A stretch of 64,000 nt of DNA, from positions 355,501 to 419,500 of the forward strand of contig NZ_CP072648.1 in the NCBI RefSeq assembly GCF_018304825.1, given 5' to 3'. The DNA is from Chloracidobacterium validum (lineage in GTDB: Bacteria; Acidobacteriota; Blastocatellia; Chloracidobacteriales; Chloracidobacteriaceae). The translations under genes and the position numbers were made by a program. This document shows, piece by piece, positions 18,224 to 28,963 of this stretch. Below the pieces are notes generated by a model. That model did not search any database, was not told where the DNA came from, and was given only the letters and a program-made list of their open reading frames with translations. Position 1 is the first letter of the stretch, and each line of letters begins with the position of its first letter.

Positions 18224-19105
18224 TCGGTGGTAAGCCTCCCAGTACCGCCGGCGCGTCGCCTCAGTGATGTCGTCTGGGAGCGGGGGCGCGGGGGGCTGCT
18301 TGTTCCAATCCAGGGTTTCGAGATAATCCCGCACGAACTGTTTGTCAAACGAAGCTGGACTGCGCCCAGGGGCATAGCTGGCCGCGTCCCAGTAGCGAGA
18401 TGAGTCCGGCGTCAGGGCCTCGTCAATCCATACGAGCTGGCCGTCAGGGTCGAGACCGAACTCAAACTTGGTGTCACAGAGGATGAGTCCCCGCGTGCGA
18501 GCGTACGCTGCCGCCGCCGCGTAAAGCTCAAGCGTCACTGCCTTGAGCCGCTGCGTCAACTCGATTCCGATGCGGTCAGCCATTTGTTCCAGTGAAATGT
18601 TTTCATCGTGACCGGTTTCAGCCTTGGTGGCCGGTGTAAACAGCGGTTCGGGCAGTTGGTCAGCCTCCCGCAATCCCGGCGGCAATGCCAGTCCACAGAC
18701 GCGCCCGGTGCGTTGGTAGTCTTTCCAGCCGGACCCGGCCAAGTATCCGCGCGCCACGCATTCAACCGGCAACGGCGTGGTTTTGCGCACGAGCATGGTT
18801 CGGCCAGCCAAATGGTCGCGGTACGGCTGGACGACGGCCGGGAAATCATCTGGATTACAGGACAAGACATGGTGCGGCGCAATGTGACCCAGGTGGTTGA
18901 ACCAAAAAGCCGATAGGGCCGTGAGGACGCGCCCTTTGTCAGGAATTGGCGTCGGCAAGATGCAATCAAAAGCTGAAATCCGGTCGGTGGCCACCATGAG
19001 CAAGGCATGGCCTAGGTCATAGACCTCACGCACCTTACCCGACCGAAAGCGCGGTAGGTCAAGAAACGTCGTCTCGGTGAGGGCTGGCAACCTACTCGGC
19101 ATCAT
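18209..19105 (-). CDS. purC: Phosphoribosylaminoimidazole-succinocarboxamide synthase
   Basis: A 298-residue SAICAR synthetase, which joins aspartate to CAIR in purine synthesis. Family blocks are SGKVREVYDLG, VATDRISAFDCILP, IPDKGRVLTALSAFWF, ECVARGYLAGSGWKDY and LCDTKFEFGLD. It is longer than the E. coli enzyme and of the type common in many other phyla and yeast, with SRYWDAASY near the C-terminus. The start ATG overlaps the pgsA stop (TGA at 19104-19102). A second ATG one codon later is equally possible. The stop lies in a 15-bp tandem duplication. Confidence 0.95.
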   Translation of the reverse strand: MMPSRLPALTETTFLDLPRFRSGKVREVYDLGHALLMVATDRISAFDCILPTPIPDKGRVLTALSAFWFNHLGHIAPHHVLSCNPDDFPAVVQPYRDHLAGRTMLVRKTTPLPVECVARGYLAGSGWKDYQRTGRVCGLALPPGLREADQLPEPLFTPATKAETGHDENISLEQMADRIGIELTQRLKAVTLELYAAAAAYARTRGLILCDTKFEFGLDPDGQLVWIDEALTPDSSRYWDAASYAPGRSPASFDKQFVRDYLETLDWNKQPPAPPLPDDITEATRRRYWEAYHRLVGD

Positions 19106-19878
19106 GGCGTTTCGGGGAAATCAGGCGCTGATTTGCGCGCTCGAACCTTGGCAAAGAGTGGACGTCGCCACCGGATGCGTGGGCGAATGCGCCAGCGCTC
19201 GCGGAGCGGCAAGCGGGGTGAGGTGTCAATCCGGTCGCGTACGGCAACGTAGAAGTCCTTGAAGTAGTTCCACATGGACCACAGGGCGGAAATCACGACG
19301 ATCCATAGAACGAGTCGCCCGGTGCCATAGGCAATGATTCGCAGCGCCTCGATGCCAAACGTCCCCTGCCAAAGTGTGAGGACTGCCTCGCGCACCGCGG
19401 CGACCGAGGATGTGCCCACCGGAAGCGGTGGCTTTCCTTCGTGACTGCCCAGCATCAGGCAAGTAATCGCCACGACTTGCGACAACATCTTGAACTTGGC
19501 CATCCGCGAAGCGGCAATCGTGACCCCCTGCTGGGCGGCAATGCTACGCAGGCCAGAAACGGCAAACTCCCGGCCGATGATGATGACGACGGCCCACCCC
19601 GGCGCCAGCTTGTTTTCGACCAGCGAAATCAGCGCGGCCGAAATCAGGAGTTTGTCGGCGATGGGGTCAAGCAGCGTTCCGAGCGTCGTCACCTGTCCCC
19701 GGCGGCGCGCCAGGTAGCCATCGAGTAAGTCCGTCAGGGATGCGCCCAAAAAAAGCGTGACGGCCAGCAACTGGCGCGGCAGCCCAAAGACCGACTCTGA
19801 GACGCTTGTCATCAGAACGACGACCATGAGCGGCACGACGAAGATACGTGAAACCGTCAGTGTGTTTGGCAAATTCAC
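19102..19878 (-). CDS. pgsA: CDP-diacylglycerol-glycerol-3-phosphate 3-phosphatidyltransferase
   Basis: A 258-residue integral membrane enzyme that makes phosphatidylglycerophosphate, the precursor of phosphatidylglycerol. The CDP-alcohol phosphotransferase motif D-x3-DG-x2-AR-x8-G-x3-D-x3-D is seen in DLLDGYLARRRGQVTTLGTL and the following DPIADK. Four or more hydrophobic helices flank it. I place the start at GTG 19878 because the protein then begins with NLPNTLTVSR, where this family normally starts; a TTG at 19905 would add nine residues. The C-terminal basic tail (about 60 residues after the last helix) is longer than usual. Coupled to purC by a 4-base overlap. Confidence 0.9.
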   Translation of the reverse strand: MNLPNTLTVSRIFVVPLMVVVLMTSVSESVFGLPRQLLAVTLFLGASLTDLLDGYLARRRGQVTTLGTLLDPIADKLLISAALISLVENKLAPGWAVVIIIGREFAVSGLRSIAAQQGVTIAASRMAKFKMLSQVVAITCLMLGSHEGKPPLPVGTSSVAAVREAVLTLWQGTFGIEALRIIAYGTGRLVLWIVVISALWSMWNYFKDFYVAVRDRIDTSPRLPLRERWRIRPRIRWRRPLFAKVRARKSAPDFPETP

Positions 19879-19959
19879 GATAGACGCCCCCAAACCAACA
19901 TCCAACTAAAACAACACCGGAAACAAGAACCACGACCGAACGCGGCCGCCAGGCCCACA

Positions 19960-21078
19960 TCAGAAAAGCTTGAGGCGAATGGTGAGATACTTTTTCGGGT
20001 CTTGTCGAAAATCAACCAAGAGTTGATTTGCCTGGGCAGAAGTTGCCGTCAGATTATCGTAAAGCTGGGGGTCGCGCAGCAGTTTTCCAGCCGAGCCATC
20101 CCCCCGTTCCAGTCCGGCCAGGAGATTGTTGAGGCTCGTGAGGGTTTGCTCCGCATCGCGGTAGAGCTTGTCTTCACGCAGGAGACGGCCGACGGTGCCT
20201 TCACCACGTTCGAGGCGCGTCATCGCGTCTTCGAGTTTGGCCGATGTCCGGTCGAGCCGTTCCAAAACGGCGACGACTTCCTGATAGGCCCGGTCGTCGG
20301 TCGCCAGTTTGCCCAGTGTGCCGCGCCCGTCGCTAATGTCAGCGATGAGCTTTTCGACACGGCGCACCGAGGCGTCGAGGTCGTCATACAGCCGTGGATC
20401 GTTGATGAGCTTCGCGGCCGTCCCTTGCCCGCTGCGAACCTCCTGCACGAGACGCGCCGCTTCAGCCGCCGTGCGCGTCAGGTTTTCGTAAAGGTCGGCA
20501 TCGGAGACCAGGCGTCCGACCGTGCCTTCGCCCCGATTGATCTTGTCGGCGATTTGCTTGAGCGAGTCGGACAGCGTCGTGAAGTTGGCCAGAATGTCGT
20601 CCGCGCCAGAGATGATCTGGCGGATTGTGGTTTCTGACGCCCCACCAATCAAGTCACCACTGCTGACGGGCGCAGCCGCCAGCGTGCCGGGCGTGATATC
20701 CACAACTTTGTCGCCGAGCAAGCCCACCGAGCCTAAAATCACTTGCGAGTCCTGCCGGATACGCTCGCCGGCCGGCTTGCCATCAATCACGGGGTCAATG
20801 GCCAACTCAAGCTCGACGGTCTGGGCCGCTCCCTGATCCTGGGGCACCGGCAGGAGGATGATCCGCTGCACCTTGCCCACTTTGACGCCGGCCAGCCGCA
20901 CTTCGGCTCCTGGACGCAGCCCATCCACACTGGCCAACCGGGTGCGAACCACCATGTCCCGCCGAAATGGGTTGAGGTCGCCGCTGATGGTCAGAATCGT
21001 GGCAATCAGGACGCCGATGGAGACCAGCGTCATGAGTCCAACCCGCAAATCGAGAATGGAGAGTTTTTTCTTCGCCAT
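19960..21078 (-). CDS. mlaD: MCE/MlaD-type lipid transport protein with 34-residue repeats
   Basis: A 372-residue substrate-binding component of an Mla-type ABC system that moves phospholipids between the two membranes. One N-terminal membrane helix (about residues 11-31) is followed by the MCE domain (SVDGLRPGAEVRLAGVKVGK, then GSVGLLGDKVVDITPG). The C-terminal half carries five copies of a G-x-G-T-x-G-x-L motif, each starting a helical unit of 34 residues, with one 41-residue unit (34 plus one heptad). This predicts a long coiled-coil or needle beyond the MCE ring. It is last in the mlaE-mlaF-mlaD order of transcription. Confidence 0.92.
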   Translation of the reverse strand: MAKKKLSILDLRVGLMTLVSIGVLIATILTISGDLNPFRRDMVVRTRLASVDGLRPGAEVRLAGVKVGKVQRIILLPVPQDQGAAQTVELELAIDPVIDGKPAGERIRQDSQVILGSVGLLGDKVVDITPGTLAAAPVSSGDLIGGASETTIRQIISGADDILANFTTLSDSLKQIADKINRGEGTVGRLVSDADLYENLTRTAAEAARLVQEVRSGQGTAAKLINDPRLYDDLDASVRRVEKLIADISDGRGTLGKLATDDRAYQEVVAVLERLDRTSAKLEDAMTRLERGEGTVGRLLREDKLYRDAEQTLTSLNNLLAGLERGDGSAGKLLRDPQLYDNLTATSAQANQLLVDFRQDPKKYLTIRLKLF

Positions 21079-21093
21079 ACGCGCGTCCTCTGC

Positions 21094-21897
21094 CTAGTCC
21101 AGCTCTAAAAACGTCCGAATGTAGGGGTCGGATGAATTCCAAAAGGTGTCGGCGTCGCCCTCCAACATGACCTTCCCGTGGCGCAGCATGACGAAGGTGG
21201 TGGTGGTTCCGCTGCCGCGCGCATTCTTCTGGATGGCGACCTCGCCATTGTCGCCAATGGTCGCGTGGTGGTCCGCCAGCATGACGGCGTCTTGAATGCG
21301 GTGGGTCACAAACAGCGAACTGACGCCTTCCAGGTCACGCAACTTGATGGCGAGTTCACAGATGGTGCGCGCCGTCGGCGGGTCAAGTCCGGCGGTTGGT
21401 TCATCATAAAGAATGATCTTCGGACTCCCCACCAGCGCCCGCGCAATCCCGACACGGCGCCGCATTCCACCTGATAGCTCTGACGGCATCTTATTGATGG
21501 CCTCTTCCAGGTTGACGAAACGCAGCATGCGGCGCACGGTTTCTTCAATTTCTTCTTCATCGGCCCCCTGCTCGAACAGGCGGTAGCCGACGTTCTCATA
21601 GACTGACAAGCTGTCGAAAAGCGCTCCTTCTTGAAAGATCATGCCAATCTTCTGCCGCCGCGTTGTCAACTGGGATTCGCCAAAGTCGGTAATGTCTTCG
21701 TTATCCACGATGATGCGCCCACTGTCGGGCTTGAGCAGTCCGAGGACAAGTTTCAAAACGGTGGACTTGCCCGTTCCAGACCCACCCATCAGGATTTTGG
21801 TTTCGCCGGGATGGACGCCAAAACTCACGCCGTCGAGCACTTTCTGCGCTCCAAACGCCAGGTGAACGTCTTGAAACTCGATGGCGTATTCGCTCAT
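21094..21897 (-). CDS. mlaF: ABC transporter ATP-binding protein, MlaF type
   Basis: A 267-residue ATPase that powers the Mla lipid transporter. Walker A is GGSGTGKST, the Q-loop is [17 protein letters not shown] (the FQxGALFDSL pattern is diagnostic for MlaF), the ABC signature is [15 protein letters not shown], Walker B is [13 protein letters not shown], and the switch His is in [10 protein letters not shown] short insertion after it ([10 protein letters not shown]) is not usual. ATG 21897 gives the normal length; the longer open frame upstream overlaps the permease gene. It lies between mlaE (35 bases) and mlaD (15 bases). Confidence 0.95.
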   Translation of the reverse strand: MSEYAIEFQDVHLAFGAQKVLDGVSFGVHPGETKILMGGSGTGKSTVLKLVLGLLKPDSGRIIVDNEDITDFGESQLTTRRQKIGMIFQEGALFDSLSVYENVGYRLFEQGADEEEIEETVRRMLRFVNLEEAINKMPSELSGGMRRRVGIARALVGSPKIILYDEPTAGLDPPTARTICELAIKLRDLEGVSSLFVTHRIQDAVMLADHHATIGDNGEVAIQKNARGSGTTTTFVMLRHGKVMLEGDADTFWNSSDPYIRTFLELD

Positions 21898-21932
21898 CGT
21901 GACTTTGGAAAGCGGTCTGGGCACACTGTCGT

Positions 21933-22697
21933 TCAGGCCATGCCGCTCAGGGTCAAAATTAATCGGGTCAGGAAAAAATCTGACACCAGAATCAACACAA
22001 TCGACACTACCACGGACGTCGTCGTGGATTGCCCAACGCCAACCGTCCCCCCACGAGTTCGGAGTCCGCACCGACAGCCAACGACCGCCACAATCAAGCC
22101 AAAGACACCAGTCTTGAGAAAGGTTCCCCAGATGTCGTCATAATTGAGCGCTTCTCGTGCCGATGACAAATACACCGACGACGGGATTTGTAAAAGCGTA
22201 ATGGCCACAATCAGCCCACCGATAATGCCCACGACATTGGCAAACACCGTGAGAATCGGCGCCATCGTTAGCAGGGCCAGCAAGCGTGGCCGCACAAGTT
22301 TGCGAAAGGGATCGGTGCCGAGCGCGCGCATGGCGTCAATCTGCTCGCTGACACACATCGCGCCCAGTTCAGCCGCAATGCCCGAACCGGCCCGCCCGGC
22401 CAGCAAAATGCAGGTCAGGACTGGACCTAGCTCGCGGAGCAACGACGTTGCCACCAGGCGTCCCGTGTAGTTTTGTGCGCCAAACGACCGAAGTGTGCCG
22501 GCTGTTTGCAACGCCAGCACGGCGCCAATGAAAAAACCGGCCAGCAGGACAATCGGCAACGTGCCAAAGCCAATTGAGTCCATTTGCGCGACCGTCTCCC
22601 GCCAGTACACGGGCCGGCGAAACGGATACCGTAAAGCTCGCCAGACGAGTAGCGTGCTTTCCTGAAGCTCGGTCAACAAGACAAGGAAGAAGTTCAC
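21933..22697 (-). CDS. mlaE: ABC transporter permease, MlaE type
   Basis: A 254-residue permease with five or six hydrophobic helices. The MlaE family signature is present: [57 protein letters not shown] and the C-terminal [15 protein letters not shown]. It forms the inner-membrane channel with MlaF below and the MlaD ring above. The start codon is GTG at 22697. It is first in the mla operon; 181 bases without a gene separate it from carB upstream. Confidence 0.95.
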   Translation of the reverse strand: MNFFLVLLTELQESTLLVWRALRYPFRRPVYWRETVAQMDSIGFGTLPIVLLAGFFIGAVLALQTAGTLRSFGAQNYTGRLVATSLLRELGPVLTCILLAGRAGSGIAAELGAMCVSEQIDAMRALGTDPFRKLVRPRLLALLTMAPILTVFANVVGIIGGLIVAITLLQIPSSVYLSSAREALNYDDIWGTFLKTGVFGLIVAVVGCRCGLRTRGGTVGVGQSTTTSVVVSIVLILVSDFFLTRLILTLSGMA

Positions 22698-22878
22698 AAG
22701 CGGTGGAACAAAACCAAGAAATCGTCGGCCCGCGACGGGTTTCGCTCAGAGACACCGCCGACCACGGCACTTTTATGGAGTCTAAGCAATCGGTGTCAAG
22801 CCTTTGGACGTACAAATCCTTGAGCGCCAGATGCTTTTTGCTACCGTGCCGCTTGGCGCGGAGCGTCGCCATTGGACA

Positions 22879-25800
22879 TCACCCGGCCATCACCTGAGAT
22901 GGAGCTGTCACACGCGACTTGCCAGCATGGTAATCCTGCAAACGACCAACCACAAACTGGTCGTGCTGGAGGGCCTGAATGGCGCTGGTGGCGGCAATCG
23001 CGCCCGTGATCGTCGTAATGCAGGGGATATTGTACTGAATGGCGGCCGCCCGAATCGCTTTCTCATCAAAGTGGGACGCCTTGCCAAGCGGTGTGTTTAC
23101 GATCAAGTCCACGCGGCGGCTGCGCACCAAGTCCACGATGTTCGGACGCCCTTCGTTGACCTTGAACACGACCTCAACCGGCAATCCGGCTTCGGACAGC
23201 AGTTCTTGGGTGCCGCGCGTCGCCACCAAGTGGAAGCCGAGTCGGTGCAACCGTTGCGCGACCTTCAGCGCGGTTGGTTTGTCGCGGTCATTGACACTCA
23301 GAAAGACGGTTCCGGTGCGTGGCAGCGGCGTGCCCGCGCCGAGCTGGGCCTTCCAGTACGCCAGTCCAAAGCTGTCTGCCACCCCCATGACTTCGCCAAT
23401 CGAGCGCATTTCTGGCCCGAGCACCGGGTCCACGCCCGGAAACTTGATGAACGGAAAGACCGGCGCCTTGATGAAGAACCGTCCCACCGGAAGCATCGGC
23501 GGCAAGTTGAAGTCGGCAAGCCGCCGGCCAACCATCAGCCAGGCCGCGATTTTGGCAACCGGGACGCCCGTGGCTTTGCTGACGAAGGGCACCGTCCGGG
23601 AAGCGCGGGGGTTGACCTCCAGGACGTACACGATGTCGTCCTTGACCGCAAACTGAATGTTCATCAGTCCGATGACGCGCAGCGCGCGGGCCAGTTGCCG
23701 GGTGTAGCGCCGCATGACATCCAAGTGCCACGGTTCAATCAGGTAGGTCGGCAGGACGCTCGAACTGTCGCCCGAATGGACGCCGGCCTCTTCGATATGT
23801 TCCTGAATGCCGGCGATGCACACTTCCTCGCCATCGGACAGAGCATCTACGTCTACCTCAACGGCTGACTCCAAAAAATGGTCAATCAGCACCGACCGCC
23901 CTGGCGAAGCGCCGATGGCTTCCACGACATAGCTGGCCAGACTCGGTTCGTCATAGGCAATCATCATCGCCCGTCCGCCTAACACGTAGCTTGGGCGAAC
24001 CAGCACCGGATAGCCGACCGAGCGGGCGACGGCGCAGGCATCCTCCACGGTCGAAGCCACGCCGGACGGCGGCTGCGGAATGTCGAGCGCGCGCAGGAGT
24101 GCGCCAAAGCGCTCCCGGTCTTCGGCCAGATCGATGTTTTCAGGTGAGGTGCCAAGAATGGGGACGCCGGCCTGCCGCAGCCCATAGGCCAGATTGAGCG
24201 GCGTTTGTCCGCCAAACTGCACGATGACGCCTTCGGGCTGTTCGCGTTCGATGATGTGCATGACATCCTCGAACGTGACCGGCTCGAAATACAGCCGATC
24301 CGAGGTGTCATAGTCCGTCGAAACCGTTTCGGGATTGCAGTTGACCATGATGGTTTCGTAGCCGGCCTCGCGCAGTGCAAAACTGGCATGGCAACAGCAA
24401 TAATCAAACTCGATCCCCTGCCCGATCCGGTTTGGGCCACTTCCCAAAATGAGAATTTTGCGCCGGTTGGTCGGGTCAGCCTCACATTCTTCGGCATAGG
24501 TCGAGTAAAGGTAGGGCGTGTATGACGCGAACTCCGCAGCGCAGGTATCAATCCGCTTGAAGACCGGGCGGATGCCGCGCTGCAAGCGGTGGTGGCGCAC
24601 CTCAGCTTCGGTGCAACCAATCGTGCGCGCGATGCGACGGTCGGAAAAGCCCATCCGCTTGACCTTGCGCAGTTCGGCATCGGGGATGTCGGCGAGCGCC
24701 CGTCCGACAAGTTGATTCTGGGCGTCGGCAATTTCCTTGAGTTGATACAAAAACCACGGATCAATGGCCGTGAGTTCGTGCAGCTCGGTACAGGTCCAGC
24801 CCCGTTCGAGTGCCATTTGCAGGTAGCGCACCCGTTCGGGGTTGGGCGTGATGAGGTGCCGGCGGAGGTCGTCGTCGGTGGTGTAGGTGGGGAGCCGCGC
24901 CGCATGGGCTTCGAGCGACCGGAGCGCCTTCATGAAGGCTTCCTTGAAGGTCCGGCCAATCGCCATAGCTTCGCCCACGGATTTCATCTGCGTCCCCAGG
25001 ACCGGCTCGGCTGCCTGGAACTTCTCAAACGCCCACTTTGGAATCTTGACCACCACGTAGTCGAGCGTCGGCTCGAAACTCGCCGGTGTTTGGCGTGTGA
25101 TGTCATTTGGGATTTCATCGAGGGTGTAGCCAACGGCGAGCTTGGCCGCGATCTTGGCAATCGGAAACCCGGTGGCCTTTGAAGCCAACGCCGACGAGCG
25201 TGAAACACGCGGGTTCATCTCGATGACCCGCACCCGTCCGTCCCGCGGGTTGACGGCGAACTGAATGTTCGAGCCGCCGGTTTCCACCCCGATGCGGCGG
25301 ATGATCTTGAGGCTGGCGTCGCGCAGGGCCTGGTATTCACGGTCGGTGAGGGTTTGCGCCGGCGCGACGGTGATGGAGTCGCCGGTGTGAACGCCCATCG
25401 GGTCGAAGTTTTCAATCGAGCAGACAATCACGATGTTGTCGGCGTGGTCGCGCATGACTTCGAGTTCGTACTCCTTCCAGCCGAGTACGGATTCCTCGAC
25501 AACGACTTCCTGAACGGGGCTGAGTGCCAGTCCGCGCTCGACAATCTGGTAAAACTCCTCGTCATTGTAGGCAATGCCGCCCCCGGCCCCGCCCAACGTA
25601 AAACTCGGTCGCACGATGGCCGGATAGCCAATCGTCGCCCTGACGTCATCCAAGTTGGTTTCGGGTGTCACGAAGACCGCCTTGGTCATCTCAAGGCCGA
25701 TCTCTTCCATGGCGGCTTTGAACTGCTTGCGCGACTCGGCCAGCTCGATTGCCTTGATGTTGGCTCCGATCAACTGGATGCCAAGCCGTTCAAGCACCCC

Positions 25801-26115
25801 AGCTTGCGCCAGTTGCATGGCCAGGTTGAGGGCGGTTTGACCACCGACCGTCGGCAGGAGGGCGTCGGGTCGCTCGCGCTCCAGGACGGCCGTCACCGCC
25901 TCCAGCGTCAGTGGTTCGATGTAGGTGCCATCAGCTAGTTCCGGGTCGGTCATGATGGTGGCCGGATTGGAGTTGATGAGAACCACCTCATACCCTTCTG
26001 CGCGCAGGGCTTTACAGGCCTGGGTGCCGGAATAGTCGAACTCACAGGCCTGCCCAATGACAATCGGCCCGGAGCCAATGACGAGAATTTTGCGTAAATC
26101 AGTGCGTTTAGGCAT
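22879..26115 (-). CDS. carB: Carbamoyl-phosphate synthase large subunit
   Basis: A 1078-residue CarB, full length. It makes carbamoyl phosphate for arginine and pyrimidines from ammonia, bicarbonate and two ATP. Two ATP-grasp halves are visible, each beginning with an IGSGP-IGQ nucleotide motif ([20 protein letters not shown] and [20 protein letters not shown]). The C-terminal MGS-like allosteric domain includes [20 protein letters not shown] and [12 protein letters not shown]. The first ATG, 26115, is preferred over a TTG four codons upstream. The small subunit carA is not in the window. CorA lies 24 bases upstream on the same strand. Confidence 0.97.
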   Translation of the reverse strand: MPKRTDLRKILVIGSGPIVIGQACEFDYSGTQACKALRAEGYEVVLINSNPATIMTDPELADGTYIEPLTLEAVTAVLERERPDALLPTVGGQTALNLAMQLAQAGVLERLGIQLIGANIKAIELAESRKQFKAAMEEIGLEMTKAVFVTPETNLDDVRATIGYPAIVRPSFTLGGAGGGIAYNDEEFYQIVERGLALSPVQEVVVEESVLGWKEYELEVMRDHADNIVIVCSIENFDPMGVHTGDSITVAPAQTLTDREYQALRDASLKIIRRIGVETGGSNIQFAVNPRDGRVRVIEMNPRVSRSSALASKATGFPIAKIAAKLAVGYTLDEIPNDITRQTPASFEPTLDYVVVKIPKWAFEKFQAAEPVLGTQMKSVGEAMAIGRTFKEAFMKALRSLEAHAARLPTYTTDDDLRRHLITPNPERVRYLQMALERGWTCTELHELTAIDPWFLYQLKEIADAQNQLVGRALADIPDAELRKVKRMGFSDRRIARTIGCTEAEVRHHRLQRGIRPVFKRIDTCAAEFASYTPYLYSTYAEECEADPTNRRKILILGSGPNRIGQGIEFDYCCCHASFALREAGYETIMVNCNPETVSTDYDTSDRLYFEPVTFEDVMHIIEREQPEGVIVQFGGQTPLNLAYGLRQAGVPILGTSPENIDLAEDRERFGALLRALDIPQPPSGVASTVEDACAVARSVGYPVLVRPSYVLGGRAMMIAYDEPSLASYVVEAIGASPGRSVLIDHFLESAVEVDVDALSDGEEVCIAGIQEHIEEAGVHSGDSSSVLPTYLIEPWHLDVMRRYTRQLARALRVIGLMNIQFAVKDDIVYVLEVNPRASRTVPFVSKATGVPVAKIAAWLMVGRRLADFNLPPMLPVGRFFIKAPVFPFIKFPGVDPVLGPEMRSIGEVMGVADSFGLAYWKAQLGAGTPLPRTGTVFLSVNDRDKPTALKVAQRLHRLGFHLVATRGTQELLSEAGLPVEVVFKVNEGRPNIVDLVRSRRVDLIVNTPLGKASHFDEKAIRAAAIQYNIPCITTITGAIAATSAIQALQHDQFVVGRLQDYHAGKSRVTAPSQVMAG

Positions 26116-26139
26116 GGACGCCGCCAAGTTAGGGCTGGG

Positions 26140-27237
26140 TTAGAGCCATTTTTTGCGCCGGAAGAACAAGAGCATGCCGACTACGATACCAATCATCACC
26201 ACCCAGACGAAGGGGTAAAACCACCATACTTTGAGTTCTGGCATGTAGTCGAAGTTCATGCCGTAAATGCCGACGATGAAGGTCAGTGGCATCCAGATGG
26301 TGGAAAAAATCGTGAGAAACTTCATGACTTCATTGATCCGACGCGAGGCCACGGCCAGGTGGGCTTCTGCCACGTTGGTCGCCAGTTCGATGAGGATGGC
26401 ACAGTTTTCCTCAAGGCGGATCGCGTGATCATAGACATCCCGAAAGTAAATGGCCGTCTTCGGTTCGATGAACGGGAGGTCTTCCCGCCGGCTGAGGCGG
26501 AGCAACATCTCGCGTTGGAGGCCCATGAGTCGCCGCAGTGTCATGAGTTCGCGCTTGGTCTTGAGGACGGTCGGAAGCACGTCCTGGTCGGATTCGGTGA
26601 AGATACGCGCTTCGACTTCCTGAATCTGGTCTTCGACATCGGCCAGGACTGGAAACACCTGATCGATCATCCGGTCCACGATGGCGTGCAGGACCAAATC
26701 GAGATGCTGGTCCATGGTCGTGTCGCGGGCGTCCACAATTTCGGCGACTTCCTCGGCCGGAGCAAAGCCCCGGTCGTGAATCGTCACCAGGAAGCCAACG
26801 CCGAGATAGACTGCCAGCCGATTCGTGGTGCAGTGTCCGACGCCCAGTGTCGGCAGAACCGTTTCGTCGCTGATGCCGGCCACGCTTTGAAAGACCATGA
26901 AGAGGTAGTCTTCGTGTTCGTCTATTTTCGGGCGATGCTCTGGGCTGAGGGCATCCTCGACCGTCAGCGGGTGAAAGCCAAAGAGGTTGGCGATGGACTG
27001 TACCATCGCCTGGGATGGCGCCGACAGATCGAGCCAGAACGACCGTTGCCGCCGGGACTGCCAGCAGTCACGTAGGACGGTTTCCGTCAACTCTGGGAGC
27101 GGACGGAGTCCGGCTCCATTGTGGATGCGCAAGGTTGCCGACCGCTGGAGGTCCGCCAGCGGTGGCGGCGGCGGCGGTACGACGTTCTCGATGAGGGAGA
27201 GCCGTCCGGTTGCGTGTTGTTCCATGGGCGCATTCAC
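26140..27237 (-). CDS. corA: CorA family magnesium/cobalt transporter
   Basis: A 365-residue CorA channel with a large cytoplasmic N-terminal domain and two C-terminal membrane helices. The first helix ends in the selectivity motif GMNF (TFIVGIYGMNFDYMPEL), and a second helix with a basic end (LLFFRRKKWL) closes the protein. The cytoplasmic domain includes the family block FGFHPLTVEDALSPEHRPKI. The start GTG at 27237 overlaps the mgtC stop by four bases; an ATG four codons later is an alternative. Pairing with MgtC suggests a magnesium-homeostasis operon. Confidence 0.95.
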   Translation of the reverse strand: MNAPMEQHATGRLSLIENVVPPPPPPLADLQRSATLRIHNGAGLRPLPELTETVLRDCWQSRRQRSFWLDLSAPSQAMVQSIANLFGFHPLTVEDALSPEHRPKIDEHEDYLFMVFQSVAGISDETVLPTLGVGHCTTNRLAVYLGVGFLVTIHDRGFAPAEEVAEIVDARDTTMDQHLDLVLHAIVDRMIDQVFPVLADVEDQIQEVEARIFTESDQDVLPTVLKTKRELMTLRRLMGLQREMLLRLSRREDLPFIEPKTAIYFRDVYDHAIRLEENCAILIELATNVAEAHLAVASRRINEVMKFLTIFSTIWMPLTFIVGIYGMNFDYMPELKVWWFYPFVWVVMIGIVVGMLLFFRRKKWL

Positions 27238-27986
27238 CCTTCGTCGCTGGTTGCCCGGCGTGATTCAAGCGTTGGTGTGGATTCGTCATCAATCAGCGTT
27301 TCCCAGCCAATTGCTGTGACGGCGGCTTCCATGGCCAGCCGCGCGGTAATCTCTTCGAGCCGTCGGGTTTCTTCCGTAGCCTGTCCGTCACCGCTGATGG
27401 TTGCTTCCAGGCGAACTTTATCCGAGCCGAGTAAATCCACACTCCGGAGCGATTGCAACTTGAACTGGCTGCGGGCAATTTCCTGAATCAACAGCGGTCG
27501 GATGTGGGCTTCTTGTGGTTCGCCACAGGTGACTTCCAAGCGATAGCGGGTTTCCAGATCAGCTTGGTCAATTGGCTGGCGGTTGATGCGCCGCGCCAAT
27601 GGACGGAGCGCCAGATGGGTAACCACGACAAATGCTGTCAGCAGGATGGCTTCTGGTGCAAGTCCTGACCCGGCGAGGACACCAATGGCCGAAGAGCACC
27701 AGAGCGTCGCGGCGGTGTTCAGCCCACGGACCGTCGCCCCTTCCTTCAAGATCACGCCACCGGCGAGAAAACCAATCCCCGACACGACTTGTGCCGCGAC
27801 ACGGGTCGGGCTGGTATCCACTTTGTCAACCAGTGCTGGCAACGCCACGTAAGCCGCCGAGCCGATAGCCACCAGCGCGTTCGTCCGCAGACCGGCTTGG
27901 CGTTGCCGCCACTGGCGCTCAAGTCCGACGGCCGCGCCGCAGAGCGCCGCCAGAAGTAGTTGGGCGGCAAAGGCCATCCAGGTCAC
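27234..27986 (-). CDS. MgtC/SapB family membrane protein
   Basis: A 250-residue protein with the MgtC fold: four to five N-terminal helices containing GLERQWRQRQAGLRTNALVA and QVVSGIGFLAGGVILKEG, then NTAATLWCSSAIGVLAGSG, followed by a cytoplasmic ACT-like tail (about residues 150-250). MgtC proteins help growth at low magnesium and modulate ATP synthase or transporters; transport itself is not proven. The GTG start overlaps the UDG stop (GTGA at 27986-27983), and the stop overlaps corA the same way, so UDG, MgtC and CorA form one coupled unit. Confidence 0.92.
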   Translation of the reverse strand: MTWMAFAAQLLLAALCGAAVGLERQWRQRQAGLRTNALVAIGSAAYVALPALVDKVDTSPTRVAAQVVSGIGFLAGGVILKEGATVRGLNTAATLWCSSAIGVLAGSGLAPEAILLTAFVVVTHLALRPLARRINRQPIDQADLETRYRLEVTCGEPQEAHIRPLLIQEIARSQFKLQSLRSVDLLGSDKVRLEATISGDGQATEETRRLEEITARLAMEAAVTAIGWETLIDDESTPTLESRRATSDEG

Positions 27987-28963
27987 AACCGGGCTCCCGT
28001 GCTTGCCTTGAGTTTAGCCATCACCTGTTTCATGTCGTCCCAAACTTCGCGTTTCTTGTCAGGCGAGCGCAGTAAGTAGGCAGGGTGGAAGGTTGGCATG
28101 AGTGGTATGCCACGGTAATCGTGGAACTGTCCACGGATTTTGGAAATACTGCTCAACTTTGGATCACCAAGGAGGGCGCTGGCGGCTGATGCGCCGAGAG
28201 CAACGATGACATCTGGACCGATGACGGCAAGCTGCCGGTGCAGAAAGCCGACACAGGCCGCGACCTCATCGCGTTCTGGCGTCCGGTTTTCTGGGGGACG
28301 ACACTTGACGACATTGCAGATATAGACCGCCTCGCGGCGCAAGCCCATCGCGGCGATGATTTTGTCAAGCAACTGACCGGCGCGGCCAACGAACGGACGA
28401 CCTGTAGCGTCCTCGTCCGCGCCCGGACCTTCACCCACAAAGACGAGCCGGGCCTGTGGTGAGCCCTCGCCGAAGACGATATGCCGACGGTGCTTGGCGA
28501 GTTTGCAGCGTTGGCAATCACCTAAATCGGTCTGGATTTCCTCCAGCGTCTTGTCAGTGGGGGGCGGGCTTGGCAAGCTGAACGCCTCTCCAAAGAGCGA
28601 ATCCTGTCGTTGTCCCGGCAAAGTCATCGCGGCTTGGTTGCAGTCCATCGTCATTCTAGGTACAGTGGAGGGCATAGCTTCCGAGTTGACCTGGCAAGTT
28701 GACTGACCGAATGCTGAATGGTCCGTGGGCTGCTCAGGTTTGTCATCGTTGGGTCTGGGTGTCTGGTGATCCGGTTCGGTGTTCACTGCTTCCGGTGTGG
28801 TTAGTGTCTGTGCCGCGGTCGGCGTGGTGCGGATGAGCAACGGAGAAGCGGCCTGGCCGGTTGCCGCGAAAAACGTCACGCCACTCTCGCGCAGAAATTG
28901 AACATGGCGGGTTAGGTCCTCGATGAGGGGACGCGCGGCTTCGCGGATCGTTTCCTGGCTCAT
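27983..28963 (-). CDS. Type 4 (iron-sulfur) uracil-DNA glycosylase with an N-terminal extension
   Basis: A 326-residue family-4/5-type uracil-DNA glycosylase, which removes uracil made by cytosine deamination. The iron-sulfur cluster ligands are CQRC and the pair in ICNVVKC. Catalytic motif A is [20 protein letters not shown] and motif B is HPAYLLRSP. The core matches the usual ~200-residue enzyme; the first ~115 residues are extra, beginning with [17 protein letters not shown] and then a low-complexity Thr/Pro/Gln linker. ATG 28963 is chosen since the helix there recurs at the start of related proteins; a longer frame extends to 29200. Heat-loving bacteria often rely on this type of UDG. Confidence 0.9.
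   Translation of the reverse strand: MSQETIREAARPLIEDLTRHVQFLRESGVTFFAATGQAASPLLIRTTPTAAQTLTTPEAVNTEPDHQTPRPNDDKPEQPTDHSAFGQSTCQVNSEAMPSTVPRMTMDCNQAAMTLPGQRQDSLFGEAFSLPSPPPTDKTLEEIQTDLGDCQRCKLAKHRRHIVFGEGSPQARLVFVGEGPGADEDATGRPFVGRAGQLLDKIIAAMGLRREAVYICNVVKCRPPENRTPERDEVAACVGFLHRQLAVIGPDVIVALGASAASALLGDPKLSSISKIRGQFHDYRGIPLMPTFHPAYLLRSPDKKREVWDDMKQVMAKLKASTGARL

Noticed and set aside
22804-23868. Long open frame antisense to carB
   Set aside because: It lies inside a fully conserved carB on the other strand, has no domain and no ribosome site. High G+C gives such shadows.
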